A stretch of DNA of 64,000 nt from Fictibacillus arsenicus. Lineage in GTDB: Bacteria; Bacillota; Bacilli; Bacillales; Fictibacillaceae. The position numbers and the translations under genes were made by a program. Every line of letters begins with the position of its first letter. The stretch's first letter is position 1. The notes under the pieces were generated by a model, which was not told where the DNA came from, did not search any database, and saw only the letters and a program-made list of their open reading frames with translations. This document shows positions 9,213 to 18,064 of this stretch, piece by piece. Location of the stretch: NCBI RefSeq assembly GCF_001642935.1, contig NZ_CP016761.1, positions 372,001-436,000 on the forward strand, given 5' to 3'.

Positions 9213-9226
9213 TGGAAACGGTTTCT
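9213..9226 (+). promoter_or_regulatory. catabolite-responsive element (cre)-like site before treP
   Basis: TGGAAACGGTTTCT fits the CcpA cre consensus except for its last base, and it touches the treP ribosome site. A weaker copy, TGGAAACGCTTCAT, lies at 9116-9129. Location suggests glucose repression of trehalose uptake by CcpA; not proven. Confidence 0.55.
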
Positions 9227-9240
9227 AGGAGGGAACATTA

Positions 9241-10647
9241 ATGAGCAAAATCCGCGAAACAGCTGAACAAATCGTCGAGGCTCTCGGCGGTAAAGATAAT
9301 ATATCTGCAGCTACACACTGTGTCACACGGCTTCGCCTCGCATTGAAAGACGAAGGGAAAGTAGATGAGAAAGCACTTGAAGATATTGATCTCGTTAAAG
9401 GATCATTCTCAGCAAACGGCCAGTATCAAGTCGTGATCGGACAAGGAACCGTTGATAAAGTGTACAACGAATTTATCGACATCACTGGTACAGGACGGGC
9501 TTCAAAGGAAGACATTAAAGATGAAGCAAGCAAGAAATTGAATCCGCTTCAACGAGCGATCAAAGCATTAGCGGATATTTTTATTCCGATCCTTCCTGCC
9601 ATCGTTACTGCAGGTCTATTGATGGGTATCAACAACATTCTGACTGGGCCGGGAATTTTTTATGATGAAAAATCTTTTATTGATGTTCATAAAAACTGGG
9701 CAGATCTCGCCGGAATCATTAACCTGATCGCAAATACTGCTTTCGTGTTCCTGCCTGGTTTAATCGGATGGTCAGCCGTTAAGAAATTTGGCGGAAGTCC
9801 TTTGCTTGGTATCGTACTTGGTCTGATGCTCGTCCATCCAGATCTTTTAAATGCTTGGGACTACGGTAAAACAAAGGATATTCCGACATGGAATCTGTTT
9901 GGTCTGCCGATTGAAAAAGTCGGTTATCAAGGTCAAGTATTGCCAGTCTTGATCGCATCTTATGTATTGGCTAAAATTGAACTCTTTTTGAAAAAGCGTA
10001 TTCCTGATTCACTGCAGCTGTTGTTAGTTGCGCCAATCACATTGTTAGTAACAGGATTTTTAGCATTTATCGTTATCGGTCCAATTACGTTCTCGATCGG
10101 AAATGCTGTGACAGACTTTTTCGTATCTATTTTTGATAACTTTGCTTGGTTAGGCGGATTGATTTACGGAGGATTTTACGCACTTCTCGTTGTGACGGGA
10201 ATGCACCATACGTTCTTAGCTGTCGATCTGCAGCTTATCTCAAATACGGGCGGAACGTTCTTATGGCCGATGCTAGCATTATCAAACATCGCTCAAGGTT
10301 CAGCTGCACTTGCCATGTTCGTTGCTTCACGCGATGAGAAGCTTAAAGGTTTAGCTGGAACATCAGCTTTATCAGCTTATCTCGGAATCACAGAACCTGC
10401 GATGTTCGGGGTTAACTTACGCTTTAGATATCCATTTATCTTTGCGATGATCGGTTCTGCAATCGCAGGTATCGTGATTACAATCGCCGGCGTAAAAGCA
10501 TCTTCCATTGGTGTAGGCGGAATTCCTGGATTCCTTTCAATCCTTCCTGGAAGCTGGGGGTCATTCTTTATCGGAATGGGAATCGTAATCGTCGTGCCAT
10601 TTGTACTGACGTATTTCTATGCGAAATTGAAAAAAGAAAAGAAGTAA
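9241..10647 (+). CDS. treP: PTS trehalose transporter, EIIBC
   Basis: Membrane permease that takes up trehalose and phosphorylates it to trehalose-6-phosphate. It has 468 residues. The EIIB domain (about 1-80) has the phospho-cysteine at residue 27 in AATHCVTRLRL; the EIIC domain (about 105-460) has some ten helices. There is no EIIA domain, so a separate glucose-type EIIA must supply phosphate, as known for TreP. The ribosome site aggaggg is strong. It is the first gene of treP-treA-treR and is followed by a stem-loop. Confidence 0.96.
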   Translation: MSKIRETAEQIVEALGGKDNISAATHCVTRLRLALKDEGKVDEKALEDIDLVKGSFSANGQYQVVIGQGTVDKVYNEFIDITGTGRASKEDIKDEASKKLNPLQRAIKALADIFIPILPAIVTAGLLMGINNILTGPGIFYDEKSFIDVHKNWADLAGIINLIANTAFVFLPGLIGWSAVKKFGGSPLLGIVLGLMLVHPDLLNAWDYGKTKDIPTWNLFGLPIEKVGYQGQVLPVLIASYVLAKIELFLKKRIPDSLQLLLVAPITLLVTGFLAFIVIGPITFSIGNAVTDFFVSIFDNFAWLGGLIYGGFYALLVVTGMHHTFLAVDLQLISNTGGTFLWPMLALSNIAQGSAALAMFVASRDEKLKGLAGTSALSAYLGITEPAMFGVNLRFRYPFIFAMIGSAIAGIVITIAGVKASSIGVGGIPGFLSILPGSWGSFFIGMGIVIVVPFVLTYFYAKLKKEKK

Positions 10648-10664
10648 ACTAAAACAATTAAAAC

Positions 10665-10700
10665 AAAACAACCGGATGAACTTTGATTTCCGGTTGTTTT
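10665..10700 (+). terminator. stem-loop after treP
   Basis: AAAACAACCGGA pairs with TTCCGGTTGTTTT around an 11-base loop. The T-run is part of the stem, so it may act as a weak terminator or as a processing hairpin between treP and treA. Confidence 0.6.
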
Positions 10701-10712
10701 CATTCATTATAG

Positions 10713-11029
10713 AAGGCTCTTTTCAAAAAGCTGCTTTCAAAAGAAGATTGTTCTCCGAGAGATTTTGAAGAGCACATCTTTGAAACGGTTAATTGGAGAG
10801 GAAGGGCGAGACTCCTCGAAAATGAAATTCACATTTTCTTCGTGCGATGTAATGCTGTCGCAGACTTCCTTGTCCTGCAGGATGAGTGGGACAGGTGAGA
10901 CCGATCATGTCGCTATGCGACGATTGGGCTCACCGCACACCCTGCAGAAAGCGAGTCCTGTAGCGGAAATTAACCTCATTCAACGGAGATCAACCACTTT
11001 CAAGAACAACAAAGAATACGAAAACAGCA
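10713..11029 (-). repeat. dispersed palindromic repeat, copy 1 (reverse, type I cassette)
   Basis: Copy of the ~130-330 bp element found eight times in this window. Core features in reverse order are GGTTAATTGGAG, GGTGAGAC...GGGCTCACC, and GTAGCGGAAATTAACC, with outer arms containing TCTTTTCAAAAAG and GAAAACAGC. It carries the same internal cassette as the copy at 21.4 kb (TTCACATTTTCTTCGTG and ATGCTGTCG). It lies between treP and treA. An open frame running from it into treA produces a false N-terminal extension. Confidence 0.88.
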
Positions 11030-11058
11030 TTATCGAAAATAATTATGGCGGTGAAAAA

Positions 11059-12747
11059 ATGAAGAACGAACCATGGTGGAAACGATCAGTTGTCTATCAG
11101 ATCTATCCGAAAAGCTTTAACGATACAACTGGAAACGGAACCGGAGATATTCAGGGGATTATTGATAAGCTCGATTATCTGAAGAACTTAGGGGTCGATG
11201 TATTATGGCTGACTCCGATCTATGATTCTCCGCAGCGTGATAACGGATATGACATCCGTGATTATTATAAAATTTTTGATGAATATGGAACGATGGAAGA
11301 CTTTGACCGTTTGCTTGAGGAAGCGCACAAACGTGATTTGAAAATCATCATGGATATTGTCGTAAACCACACGAGCACCGAACATGATTGGTTTCAGCAG
11401 TCACGTTCTTCTAAAGACAATCCATATCGAGATTTTTACATTTGGAAAGATCCTGCTGATGGCGGCGAACCGACAAACTGGATTTCCAAATTCGGAGGTT
11501 CTGCGTGGAAATTAGATGAGGAGACAGGACAATATTATCTTCATCTCTTCGACGTGACGCAGGCTGATCTAAACTGGGAGAATGAAGAAGTCCGACAGAA
11601 GGTATACGAGATGATGAACTTCTGGTTTGAGAAGGGTGTTGATGGCTTCCGTCTGGATGTTATTAATCTAATCTCAAAAAATCAGGAGTTTCCTGATGAT
11701 GATGGATCAGTGGCACCTGGTGACGGGCGTAAATTTTACACAGATGGACCTCGTGTTCACGAATATATGCAGGAAATGAACAGAGAGGTTTTCTCAAAGT
11801 ATGATGTATTGACCGTAGGAGAAATGTCATCCACAACGATCGATAATTGTGTAAAGTACACGAATCCAGAACGTAAAGAGTTAAGCATGACTTTCAACTT
11901 TCATCACCTAAAAGTGGATTATCCGAACGGTGAAAAGTGGAGTGTTGCCGATTTTGATTTCTTGAAGCTTAAAGAAATCTTATCCACATGGCAGGTCGAG
12001 ATGCATAAAGGCGGAGGATGGAATGCGCTCTTTTGGTGCAACCATGATCAGCCAAGAATCGTATCCCGTTATGGGAATGATGGAAAGTACCGTGTAGAAT
12101 CAGCAAAAATGCTTGCGACAACAATCCATATGATGCAAGGTACGCCTTACATCTTTCAAGGTGAAGAGTTCGGTATGACAAATCCGAAGTTCGATTCGAT
12201 CGAGCAGTATCGCGATGTGGAGTCCTTGAACATGTTCAAGCTTTTAAAAGAAGAGGGACTGAGTGAAGAGCAGATTTTAGAAATTCTGAAGCATAAATCG
12301 CGTGATAATTCGCGTACGCCTGTTCAGTGGAACGATGAAGAGAAAGCCGGATTTACATCAGGCGAGCCTTGGATTCCGGTTGCGAAGAACTATAAAGAAA
12401 TTAATGCAGAAGCGGCTGTAAAGGATGAGAATTCTGTCTTTTATCATTATCAAAAACTGAATAAGCTCAGAAAAGATCTGGACATTATGACTTATGGCGA
12501 TTATGAGCTTATTTTAGAAGATCACCCTGAAATTTTTGCTTATTTCCGTAATGGTGATAATGGCGAAAAACTGCTTGTTGTTAATAATTTTTATGGCAAG
12601 GAAACTAAGTTCACTTTGCCTGAAGAAAATGTGGCTGAAGGCTATAAAGCGTATGTGCTGATAAGCAATTATGATTCTGAGCCAGAAGATTTTTCTTCAT
12701 TTACGATGAGACCTTATGAATCAGTTGTTTTTCACTTGAAAAAATAA
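11059..12747 (+). CDS. treA: alpha,alpha-phosphotrehalase (trehalose-6-phosphate hydrolase)
   Basis: Cytoplasmic glycoside hydrolase family 13 enzyme that splits trehalose-6-phosphate made by TreP into glucose and glucose-6-phosphate. It has 562 residues from the chosen start. GH13 regions seen in order are DIVVNHTS, GFRLDVINL (nucleophile Asp near residue 200), GEMSS (acid/base Glu), and NHDQPR. The start at MKNEPWWKRSVVYQIYP matches the family and follows ggcggtgaaaaa. The open frame continues 98 codons upstream through a dispersed repeat, and that part is rejected. Operon with treP and treR. Confidence 0.95.
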   Translation: MKNEPWWKRSVVYQIYPKSFNDTTGNGTGDIQGIIDKLDYLKNLGVDVLWLTPIYDSPQRDNGYDIRDYYKIFDEYGTMEDFDRLLEEAHKRDLKIIMDIVVNHTSTEHDWFQQSRSSKDNPYRDFYIWKDPADGGEPTNWISKFGGSAWKLDEETGQYYLHLFDVTQADLNWENEEVRQKVYEMMNFWFEKGVDGFRLDVINLISKNQEFPDDDGSVAPGDGRKFYTDGPRVHEYMQEMNREVFSKYDVLTVGEMSSTTIDNCVKYTNPERKELSMTFNFHHLKVDYPNGEKWSVADFDFLKLKEILSTWQVEMHKGGGWNALFWCNHDQPRIVSRYGNDGKYRVESAKMLATTIHMMQGTPYIFQGEEFGMTNPKFDSIEQYRDVESLNMFKLLKEEGLSEEQILEILKHKSRDNSRTPVQWNDEEKAGFTSGEPWIPVAKNYKEINAEAAVKDENSVFYHYQKLNKLRKDLDIMTYGDYELILEDHPEIFAYFRNGDNGEKLLVVNNFYGKETKFTLPEENVAEGYKAYVLISNYDSEPEDFSSFTMRPYESVVFHLKK

Positions 12748-12756
12748 TTGTGAATA

Positions 12757-12829
12757 CGCTTCGTTGACAAGTTGATTGGAGCGGAAATCAACCTCCACTT
12801 CTTACTAGCAACTAAATAACGAAAACAGC
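12757..12829 (-). repeat. dispersed repeat, minimal deletion form (copy 8)
   Basis: GTTGATTGGAGCGGAAATCAAC (positions 12771-12792) is the right end of the element joined directly to its left end, leaving a short palindrome. The flanks also match: CTTCGTTGACAA on one side, and AGCAACTAA...GAAAACAGCC on the other. It looks like a copy that lost the whole centre. Confidence 0.7.
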
Positions 12830-12858
12830 CAAAAATAATGCTACAATAAGCATGGTGA

Positions 12859-13581
12859 ATGATGATGCGAAAAAATAAATTTCAAGAAATCTATCAAGAA
12901 CTTTCTTCACAAATTGCAGAAGGTATTATAGCGGCTAACACCCAGCTTCCATCTGAACACGAGCTTGCAGATCGCTACGAAACATCAAGAGAAACGGTTA
13001 GAAAAGCGTTGAACCTTTTATCACAAAATGGATTTATTCAAAAAATCCGGGGGAAAGGCTCGATCGTCCTTGAGACGAACAAGTTCAGTTTTCCTGTTTC
13101 AGGATTAGTCAGCTTTCAAGAGCTGTCAGAAACGATGGGGAAAAGCAGTGTAACGACCGTTCATGAGTTTGGATTGATTGAACCAGACAGTTTCTTACAG
13201 CAGCAGTTGCAGGCTGATTCGAATGATCTCGTTTGGAAAGTGATCCGTTCCAGACAGATTGATGGGGAAACCATTATTTTGGACAAGGATTTCTTTTTGA
13301 AAAAATACATTCCGAAGCTGTCGAAAGAAATCGGTGAAAAATCAATTTACGCGTATTTAGAAAAAGAGCTAGGATTAACAATCAGCTTTGCGAAAAAAGA
13401 AATCGTAGTCGTTGAGTGTACAGAAGAAGATAAACATCTGCTGGACCTAGACGGATTTCAGCACATCGTCGTTGTTAAAAACTATGTGTATTTAGACGAT
13501 GCGAGTCTTTTTCAATATACTGAATCCCGCCACAGATTAGATAAGTTTCGCTTTGTGGATTTTGCGAGGCGGGGAAGATAG
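12859..13581 (+). CDS. treR: trehalose operon repressor, GntR family
   Basis: 240-residue regulator with an N-terminal winged helix-turn-helix of GntR/HutC type (residues about 5-72, PSEHELADRYETSRETVRKAL) and a C-terminal UTRA effector domain. In B. subtilis TreR binds trehalose-6-phosphate and releases the tre operators. The two TATATACA sites before treP are the likely targets. Three consecutive ATG codons make the exact start uncertain by a few residues. Last gene of the tre operon, followed by a clear terminator. Confidence 0.93.
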   Translation: MMMRKNKFQEIYQELSSQIAEGIIAANTQLPSEHELADRYETSRETVRKALNLLSQNGFIQKIRGKGSIVLETNKFSFPVSGLVSFQELSETMGKSSVTTVHEFGLIEPDSFLQQQLQADSNDLVWKVIRSRQIDGETIILDKDFFLKKYIPKLSKEIGEKSIYAYLEKELGLTISFAKKEIVVVECTEEDKHLLDLDGFQHIVVVKNYVYLDDASLFQYTESRHRLDKFRFVDFARRGR

Positions 13582-13585
13582 AAGA

Positions 13586-13620
13586 AGGAGTGATGAGGAA
13601 ATTGCCTCGCTCCTTTTTTT
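13586..13620 (+). terminator. terminator of trePAR
   Basis: GGAGTGATGAGG pairs with CCTCGCTCC around a short loop, then seven T. It lies 5 bases after the treR stop. Confidence 0.88.
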
Positions 13621-13659
13621 GTTGGTTTTATAGCGTGCGGGCATGTCGGTCTTTGTCGG

Positions 13660-13770
13660 CAAATGTAAACTCGTGGATAAACCCCTAAAATTTCTGGATT
13701 GAAGGGCAAAATTTTTGGATTCACCCCACAAACTCGTGGATTCAACAGCAAAACTTTTGGATTCATCTTA
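13660..13770. repeat. degenerate short tandem repeats
   Basis: About five imperfect units of 21-24 bases built around CTCGTGGATTCA or TTTTTGGATTCA and separated by AAA-rich stretches. They fill the gap between the treR terminator and the Nudix gene. Open frames here give NPKxxLxNP-type repeats and are not believed to be genes. Similar units occur at 15905 and 40553. Confidence 0.6.
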
Positions 13771-13778
13771 ACTAGCCA

Positions 13779-14264
13779 CTAATTAATATCTCCCACATAC
13801 ACTTCAAAGTTACCTTTACCGCTATTTAGCCCTTGAATCATCGGGATCAGCTCCTGGGGATAGAAGTTATACTCCGAAAGCTCGCCAACCGGCAGCCAAA
13901 CAACACCTGTTTGAGTAGAATCCGGCTCCATTGGCTCAAATTTCTCTGGAATTTCCATCAAACAAGTTTCAAAAATATGCTCCACAATGTGTCCCTGATT
14001 ATCCATAGGCTGATCAGAAATGTGATTTTTACTAATAAACTCTCGCACCCAAAGAAGCCTGCCAGTTACAGCCTTCACACCAAGTTCCTCCATGCATTCT
14101 CGGACTACTGCATCTGATAATGTTTCATTAAAATCCTGCCCGCCGCCGGGTATTATGTATTTTTTAATATTACCGCTTTGCTTTTCAATCGTGAGTAAGT
14201 GCTGATTATGTATGATTAACGCCTTCACCGAACTTCGAATTTTATACAAATGAACACCCTCCAA
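13779..14264 (-). CDS. Nudix hydrolase
   Basis: 161-residue hydrolase of the Nudix family, which cleaves nucleoside diphosphate-X compounds with metal help. The Nudix box is at about residues 40-62: GGGQDFNE, then AVVRECMEELGV, giving the G-x5-E-x7-RE-x2-EE-x-G pattern. Substrate cannot be told from sequence. Single gene, convergent with tre and divergent from the NhaC gene. Confidence 0.88.
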   Translation of the reverse strand: MEGVHLYKIRSSVKALIIHNQHLLTIEKQSGNIKKYIIPGGGQDFNETLSDAVVRECMEELGVKAVTGRLLWVREFISKNHISDQPMDNQGHIVEHIFETCLMEIPEKFEPMEPDSTQTGVVWLPVGELSEYNFYPQELIPMIQGLNSGKGNFEVYVGDIN

Positions 14265-14419
14265 TACTAGTCTTTACTTTAATTTACCACTCTTAATGTG
14301 TTGACAGCATCTGTAAAGTCCGTTAGTATGTAAAACAGTTACTCATTTACTTCAACGCATAAAAGCGTTTAAGCATGTAAGTGAAATTATGATTCATATG
14401 AACGGAGAGATACATCATT

Positions 14420-15823
14420 ATGAAAAAACAGATCTCATTACCGATAGCGCTCGTTTTGTTTGCTGCGATTTTTGCTGTTATGTTTACGAGTCTTGTTTAT
14501 ATAAAAGTAGAGCCGCACATTCCGCTGCTCGCTTGTTTAATTTTACTGTCTGCAGTCGGTGCACTATTTGGAGCCAGCTGGAAAACCCTCGAAAAGGGAA
14601 TGTTCAACGGAATCATTGCTGGTCTTCAGCCGATCATGATTCTCTTAACCGTTGGTCTTGTCATTGCTAGCTGGATGTTAAGCGGAACGGTTCCAACGCT
14701 GCTGTTTTACGGTATGGATATCATTCAGCCAGAATGGTTCGCTGTCAGCGCACTCCTTATTACAGTGATCGTTTCATCGTTTACGGGAAGTTCTTTTACA
14801 ACTGTTGGTACGGTTGGAGTCGCTCTAATGGGAATCGGACACGTGTTAGGTGTGAATCCGGCATTGGCAGCAGGAGCAGTTGTTTCGGGAGCATGCTTTG
14901 GAGATAAAATGTCGCCTTTATCAGATTCCACTAACTTTGCACCAGGTGTTGTCGGTGTGAACATGTTCGAACACATTCGCCATATGATGTGGACAACTGT
15001 GCCCGCATTCATACTAACGGCAATAGCATTTTTTGTTCTTGGTGGAAAAGGTACAGGAGCCACTAATTTTGAAGAAATTCAGCAGATTCAATCGGTTCTT
15101 TCAAATGAATTTCCCATCCATGCAGTAACGCTTATTTCACCGATTGTTGTACTTGTTTTAGCGTTTAGAAAACTTCCTATCATTCCAATTTTATTAGCAG
15201 GTGTGGTCGTATCCATTGCGGTTTCATTTTTCCTAGTGCCTGATCTGACTGTACAAAAAGTGATGAGCGTTATGCAGAATGGTTTACAGACGGAAACCGG
15301 AAACGCAACAGTAGACAGCATCGTAAACAAAGGCGGATTATTGTCGATGATGTGGTCGATTTCACTTGTACTCATTGCATTAGGATTAGGCGGAGTGATT
15401 CAAGCACTTGGATTGTTCGATCTATTGTTTGGTGCTGTAAAAAACACTGCGCAAAAAGCAGGGAAGCTTATTGCAACAACATTAGCTTCTTCAGTAGGAA
15501 TAAACTTGCTTGCAGGCGAGATGTACTTATCGATTCTTTTGCCGGGGCAGGCGTTAAAAGACGCATACGTAAAATCAGGTGTACCATTAAAGAACTTGTC
15601 ACGAACAGTGGAAGATGGGGGAACACTCGTGAATCCGCTCGTACCTTGGAGTGTGAGTGGGGCTTTCTTCGCGTCAACACTGGGAGTCTCAGTCATTGAC
15701 TACATCCCATACGCATTGTTCCTATGGTTATCACCAATGTTTACATTGCTGCTCGCGTACACAGGCTGGAGCATCGGCCAGAAGAAATCACAAACAGATA
15801 AAGGCGAACATGAAGCTGCATAA
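14420..15823 (+). CDS. nhaC: Na+/H+ antiporter, NhaC family
   Basis: 467-residue membrane protein with about eleven hydrophobic helices and the NhaC family core (SGACFGDKMSPLSDSTNFAPG; GGTLVNPLVPWSVSGAFFAS). Members exchange sodium, or in some cases malate/lactate, for protons. It is preceded by ggagagata and a plausible promoter, and appears to be transcribed alone. The exact substrate is uncertain; the symbol is family-based. Confidence 0.88.
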   Translation: MKKQISLPIALVLFAAIFAVMFTSLVYIKVEPHIPLLACLILLSAVGALFGASWKTLEKGMFNGIIAGLQPIMILLTVGLVIASWMLSGTVPTLLFYGMDIIQPEWFAVSALLITVIVSSFTGSSFTTVGTVGVALMGIGHVLGVNPALAAGAVVSGACFGDKMSPLSDSTNFAPGVVGVNMFEHIRHMMWTTVPAFILTAIAFFVLGGKGTGATNFEEIQQIQSVLSNEFPIHAVTLISPIVVLVLAFRKLPIIPILLAGVVVSIAVSFFLVPDLTVQKVMSVMQNGLQTETGNATVDSIVNKGGLLSMMWSISLVLIALGLGGVIQALGLFDLLFGAVKNTAQKAGKLIATTLASSVGINLLAGEMYLSILLPGQALKDAYVKSGVPLKNLSRTVEDGGTLVNPLVPWSVSGAFFASTLGVSVIDYIPYALFLWLSPMFTLLLAYTGWSIGQKKSQTDKGEHEAA

Positions 15824-15904
15824 AGTATTAATAGTGAGACTCATCAGGTTATGGAAGAAGCCTTTTGAGTCTTTTTCTTAGCTTCTTATGAAATTTTTGT
15901 ATTT

Positions 15905-16075
15905 TTGACGCTCTTATATGGGAATTGTAAGCTCGAAAACAAACTTGGGGCGAAGATAAAGCTTCACGGGGCGAAACTTTAAATAGATGGGGCGCAACGT
16001 ACCATAGTAAAACTGTAAGAGTTCGGGTGAAACTCCATCGCTATTGGGCGAACGTGTAATAGATAAAAGAACACG
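15905..16075. repeat. degenerate repeats downstream of nhaC
   Basis: Recurring GGGGCGAA motifs with variable spacers (TTGGGGCGAAG, CGGGGCGAAAC, TGGGGCGCAAC, TTGGGCGAACG) fill about 170 bases of gene-free DNA between nhaC and fruA. Period is irregular. No coding sequence or known RNA was recognised here. Confidence 0.5.
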
Positions 16076-16121
16076 TACCGTAAAAGCCCCACCAAAATGA
16101 AAGAATGGTCAACATAATGAA

Positions 16122-16155
16122 AGAGGGTTCCCTTCCATGGGACACCCTCTTTTTG
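16122..16155. terminator. terminator between nhaC and fruA
   Basis: AGAGGGTTCCC pairs with GGGACACCCTCT (small internal mismatch). A T-run follows on the plus strand and a weaker one (TTTCATT) on the minus strand, so it may serve fruA as well. Confidence 0.75.
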
Positions 16156-16159
16156 TTCT

Positions 16160-18037
16160 TTATTCTTTTACTTCTTTCTTTAAAAGTCCAGCGATAAACG
16201 CGGTAACCGCTGCACCTATTAAAATCGCTAATACATAAAGCAGAGGGTTGCCGTTTACGATCGGAATAACGAATGCTCCGCCATGCGGTGCTGGCAAACC
16301 GATGCCAAACACCATGGAAAGTGCCCCAGCCACAGCTGAACCTGCGATTGCTGCAGGTATGACACGTCCTGGATCGGCAGCTGCAAAGGGAATAGCTCCT
16401 TCCGTAATAAACGAAGCACCCATGATGTAGTTTGTCTTTCCGGCTTCTCTTTCAGCTTTCGTATACTTCTTTTTAAATAATGTTGTTGATAATGCAAGCC
16501 CAAGCGGCGGTACCATACCGCCGGCCATAATGGCAGCATGAGGCGCGAAGTTTCCAGCATCAATCATCGCGATTCCAAATGTGAAGGCAGCTTTATTGAT
16601 CGGACCGCCCATATCGATTGCCATCATACCGCCTAAGATCAATCCAAGCAATACGAGGTTCCCAGTCCCCATTCCTTTCAGCCAAACAGTCAGCCCATCA
16701 TTCAGTGCTTTTACAGGTTCGATTACAATGTACATCATAATAAGGCCAGTCAGTAAAATACCGAACAATGGATAAAGAAGAACAGGCTTGATGCCTTCCA
16801 GTGAATCTGGCAATGTACTGAACGCTTTCTTTAAGCCAAGAACGAGATAGCCAGCTAAGAAACCAGCAATCAATCCGCCTAAAAATCCAGCTCCGCCTGT
16901 TGCAGCCATGAAACCGCCGACCATACCAGGAGCAAAACCAGGTCTGTCCGCAATACTCATCGCGATGAATCCCGCAAGAACAGGAATCATTAATGCAAAA
17001 GCATTCCCGCCTCCAATCGTATTCAATGCTTCAGCGATCGGATGATAGGAAGGATCATTAGGATCAAAGGCTTTAATTCCAAAAATGAATGAGATAGCGA
17101 TCAAGATACCACCGCCGACAACGAATGGAAGCATGTTTGATACACCGCTCATTAAATGCTTATAAAATCCTGATCTTCCACTTTTTGAAGTGTTATTTTT
17201 TTCATCTGATCGAGAGGTTCCTGTGCTTTTATAAACAGGTGCATCTTGATCAAGTGCTTGCTGAATAAGTTCTTCAGGTTTTCTGATCGCTTGAGCAACG
17301 GGAACCTGAATCACATGCTTGCCGTGAAAACGGTCCATTTCCACCTGTTTATCGGCTGCTACAATGATCGCGTCGGCTTCTTCAATATCTTTTTTTGTAA
17401 GACCATTCTTGATTCCACTCGAACCGTTTGTCTCAACTTTTAGATTTACGCCCATTTCCTTTGCTTTTGCTTTAAGAGAATCGGCAGCCATATATGTGTG
17501 GGCGATACCTGTCGGGCAGGCAGTAACCGCTAAGATCTTTTGTCGTGATGCGGATACGATTGGGTCTTCTTCTGTTTGCATCTCTTTTTCTTTTGCATCA
17601 ATAGCCTGCAGAATTTCTTCTTTTGTTGCAGCGGTTTCGAGTTTTTTTCTGAATTCCGTATCCATTAAAAAGCTTGAAAGTCTTGAAAGGGTGGCTAAGT
17701 GATCATTGTTTGCGCCTTCATAAGCTGCAATCATGAAGAACAAATGAGCGTTCTGACCATCCAATGATTCATAATCAATACCGTCTTGAGAACGGCCAAA
17801 TGCGATTGCGGGCTGGCTGACGGCATTTGTTTTAGCATGCGGGATTGCGATGCCTTCACCAATACCTGTTGTGCTCTGGCTTTCACGTGCTAGAATCGCT
17901 TTCTTATACTCTTCTTTATTATTTAACTTGCCCGCAGCATCCAGCTGTTCGATTAGTTCGTCGATCACTGACTCTTTCGAACGGGCGTCCAGGTTTAATA
18001 TAATGGTATCTTTCGTAAGTAAATCTGTGATTTTCAT
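16160..18037 (-). CDS. fruA: PTS fructose transporter, EIIABC
   Basis: 625-residue permease that imports fructose as fructose-1-phosphate. Domain order: EIIA (about 1-145, phospho-His67 in IAIPHAKT), EIIB (about 165-265, phospho-Cys174 in VTACPTGIAHTYMAAD), and EIIC (about 285-620). It is the last gene of fruR-fruK-fruA, starting 27 bases after fruK. Induction probably depends on FruR and fructose-1-phosphate. Confidence 0.97.
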   Translation of the reverse strand: MKITDLLTKDTIILNLDARSKESVIDELIEQLDAAGKLNNKEEYKKAILARESQSTTGIGEGIAIPHAKTNAVSQPAIAFGRSQDGIDYESLDGQNAHLFFMIAAYEGANNDHLATLSRLSSFLMDTEFRKKLETAATKEEILQAIDAKEKEMQTEEDPIVSASRQKILAVTACPTGIAHTYMAADSLKAKAKEMGVNLKVETNGSSGIKNGLTKKDIEEADAIIVAADKQVEMDRFHGKHVIQVPVAQAIRKPEELIQQALDQDAPVYKSTGTSRSDEKNNTSKSGRSGFYKHLMSGVSNMLPFVVGGGILIAISFIFGIKAFDPNDPSYHPIAEALNTIGGGNAFALMIPVLAGFIAMSIADRPGFAPGMVGGFMAATGGAGFLGGLIAGFLAGYLVLGLKKAFSTLPDSLEGIKPVLLYPLFGILLTGLIMMYIVIEPVKALNDGLTVWLKGMGTGNLVLLGLILGGMMAIDMGGPINKAAFTFGIAMIDAGNFAPHAAIMAGGMVPPLGLALSTTLFKKKYTKAEREAGKTNYIMGASFITEGAIPFAAADPGRVIPAAIAGSAVAGALSMVFGIGLPAPHGGAFVIPIVNGNPLLYVLAILIGAAVTAFIAGLLKKEVKE

Positions 18038-18064
18038 AGTACTACCTCCCCAAAAGGTAAAGCT

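Noticed and set aside
10765-11058. 98-codon N-terminal extension of treA
   Set aside because: It is the translation of dispersed repeat copy 1. GH13 homologues begin at MKNEPWWKRS-like sequence, and a new ribosome site lies before 11059.
13512-13766. Minus-strand ORFs with NPK/NPE repeats
   Set aside because: They overlap the treR end, its terminator and degenerate repeats; the pattern comes from the DNA repeats.
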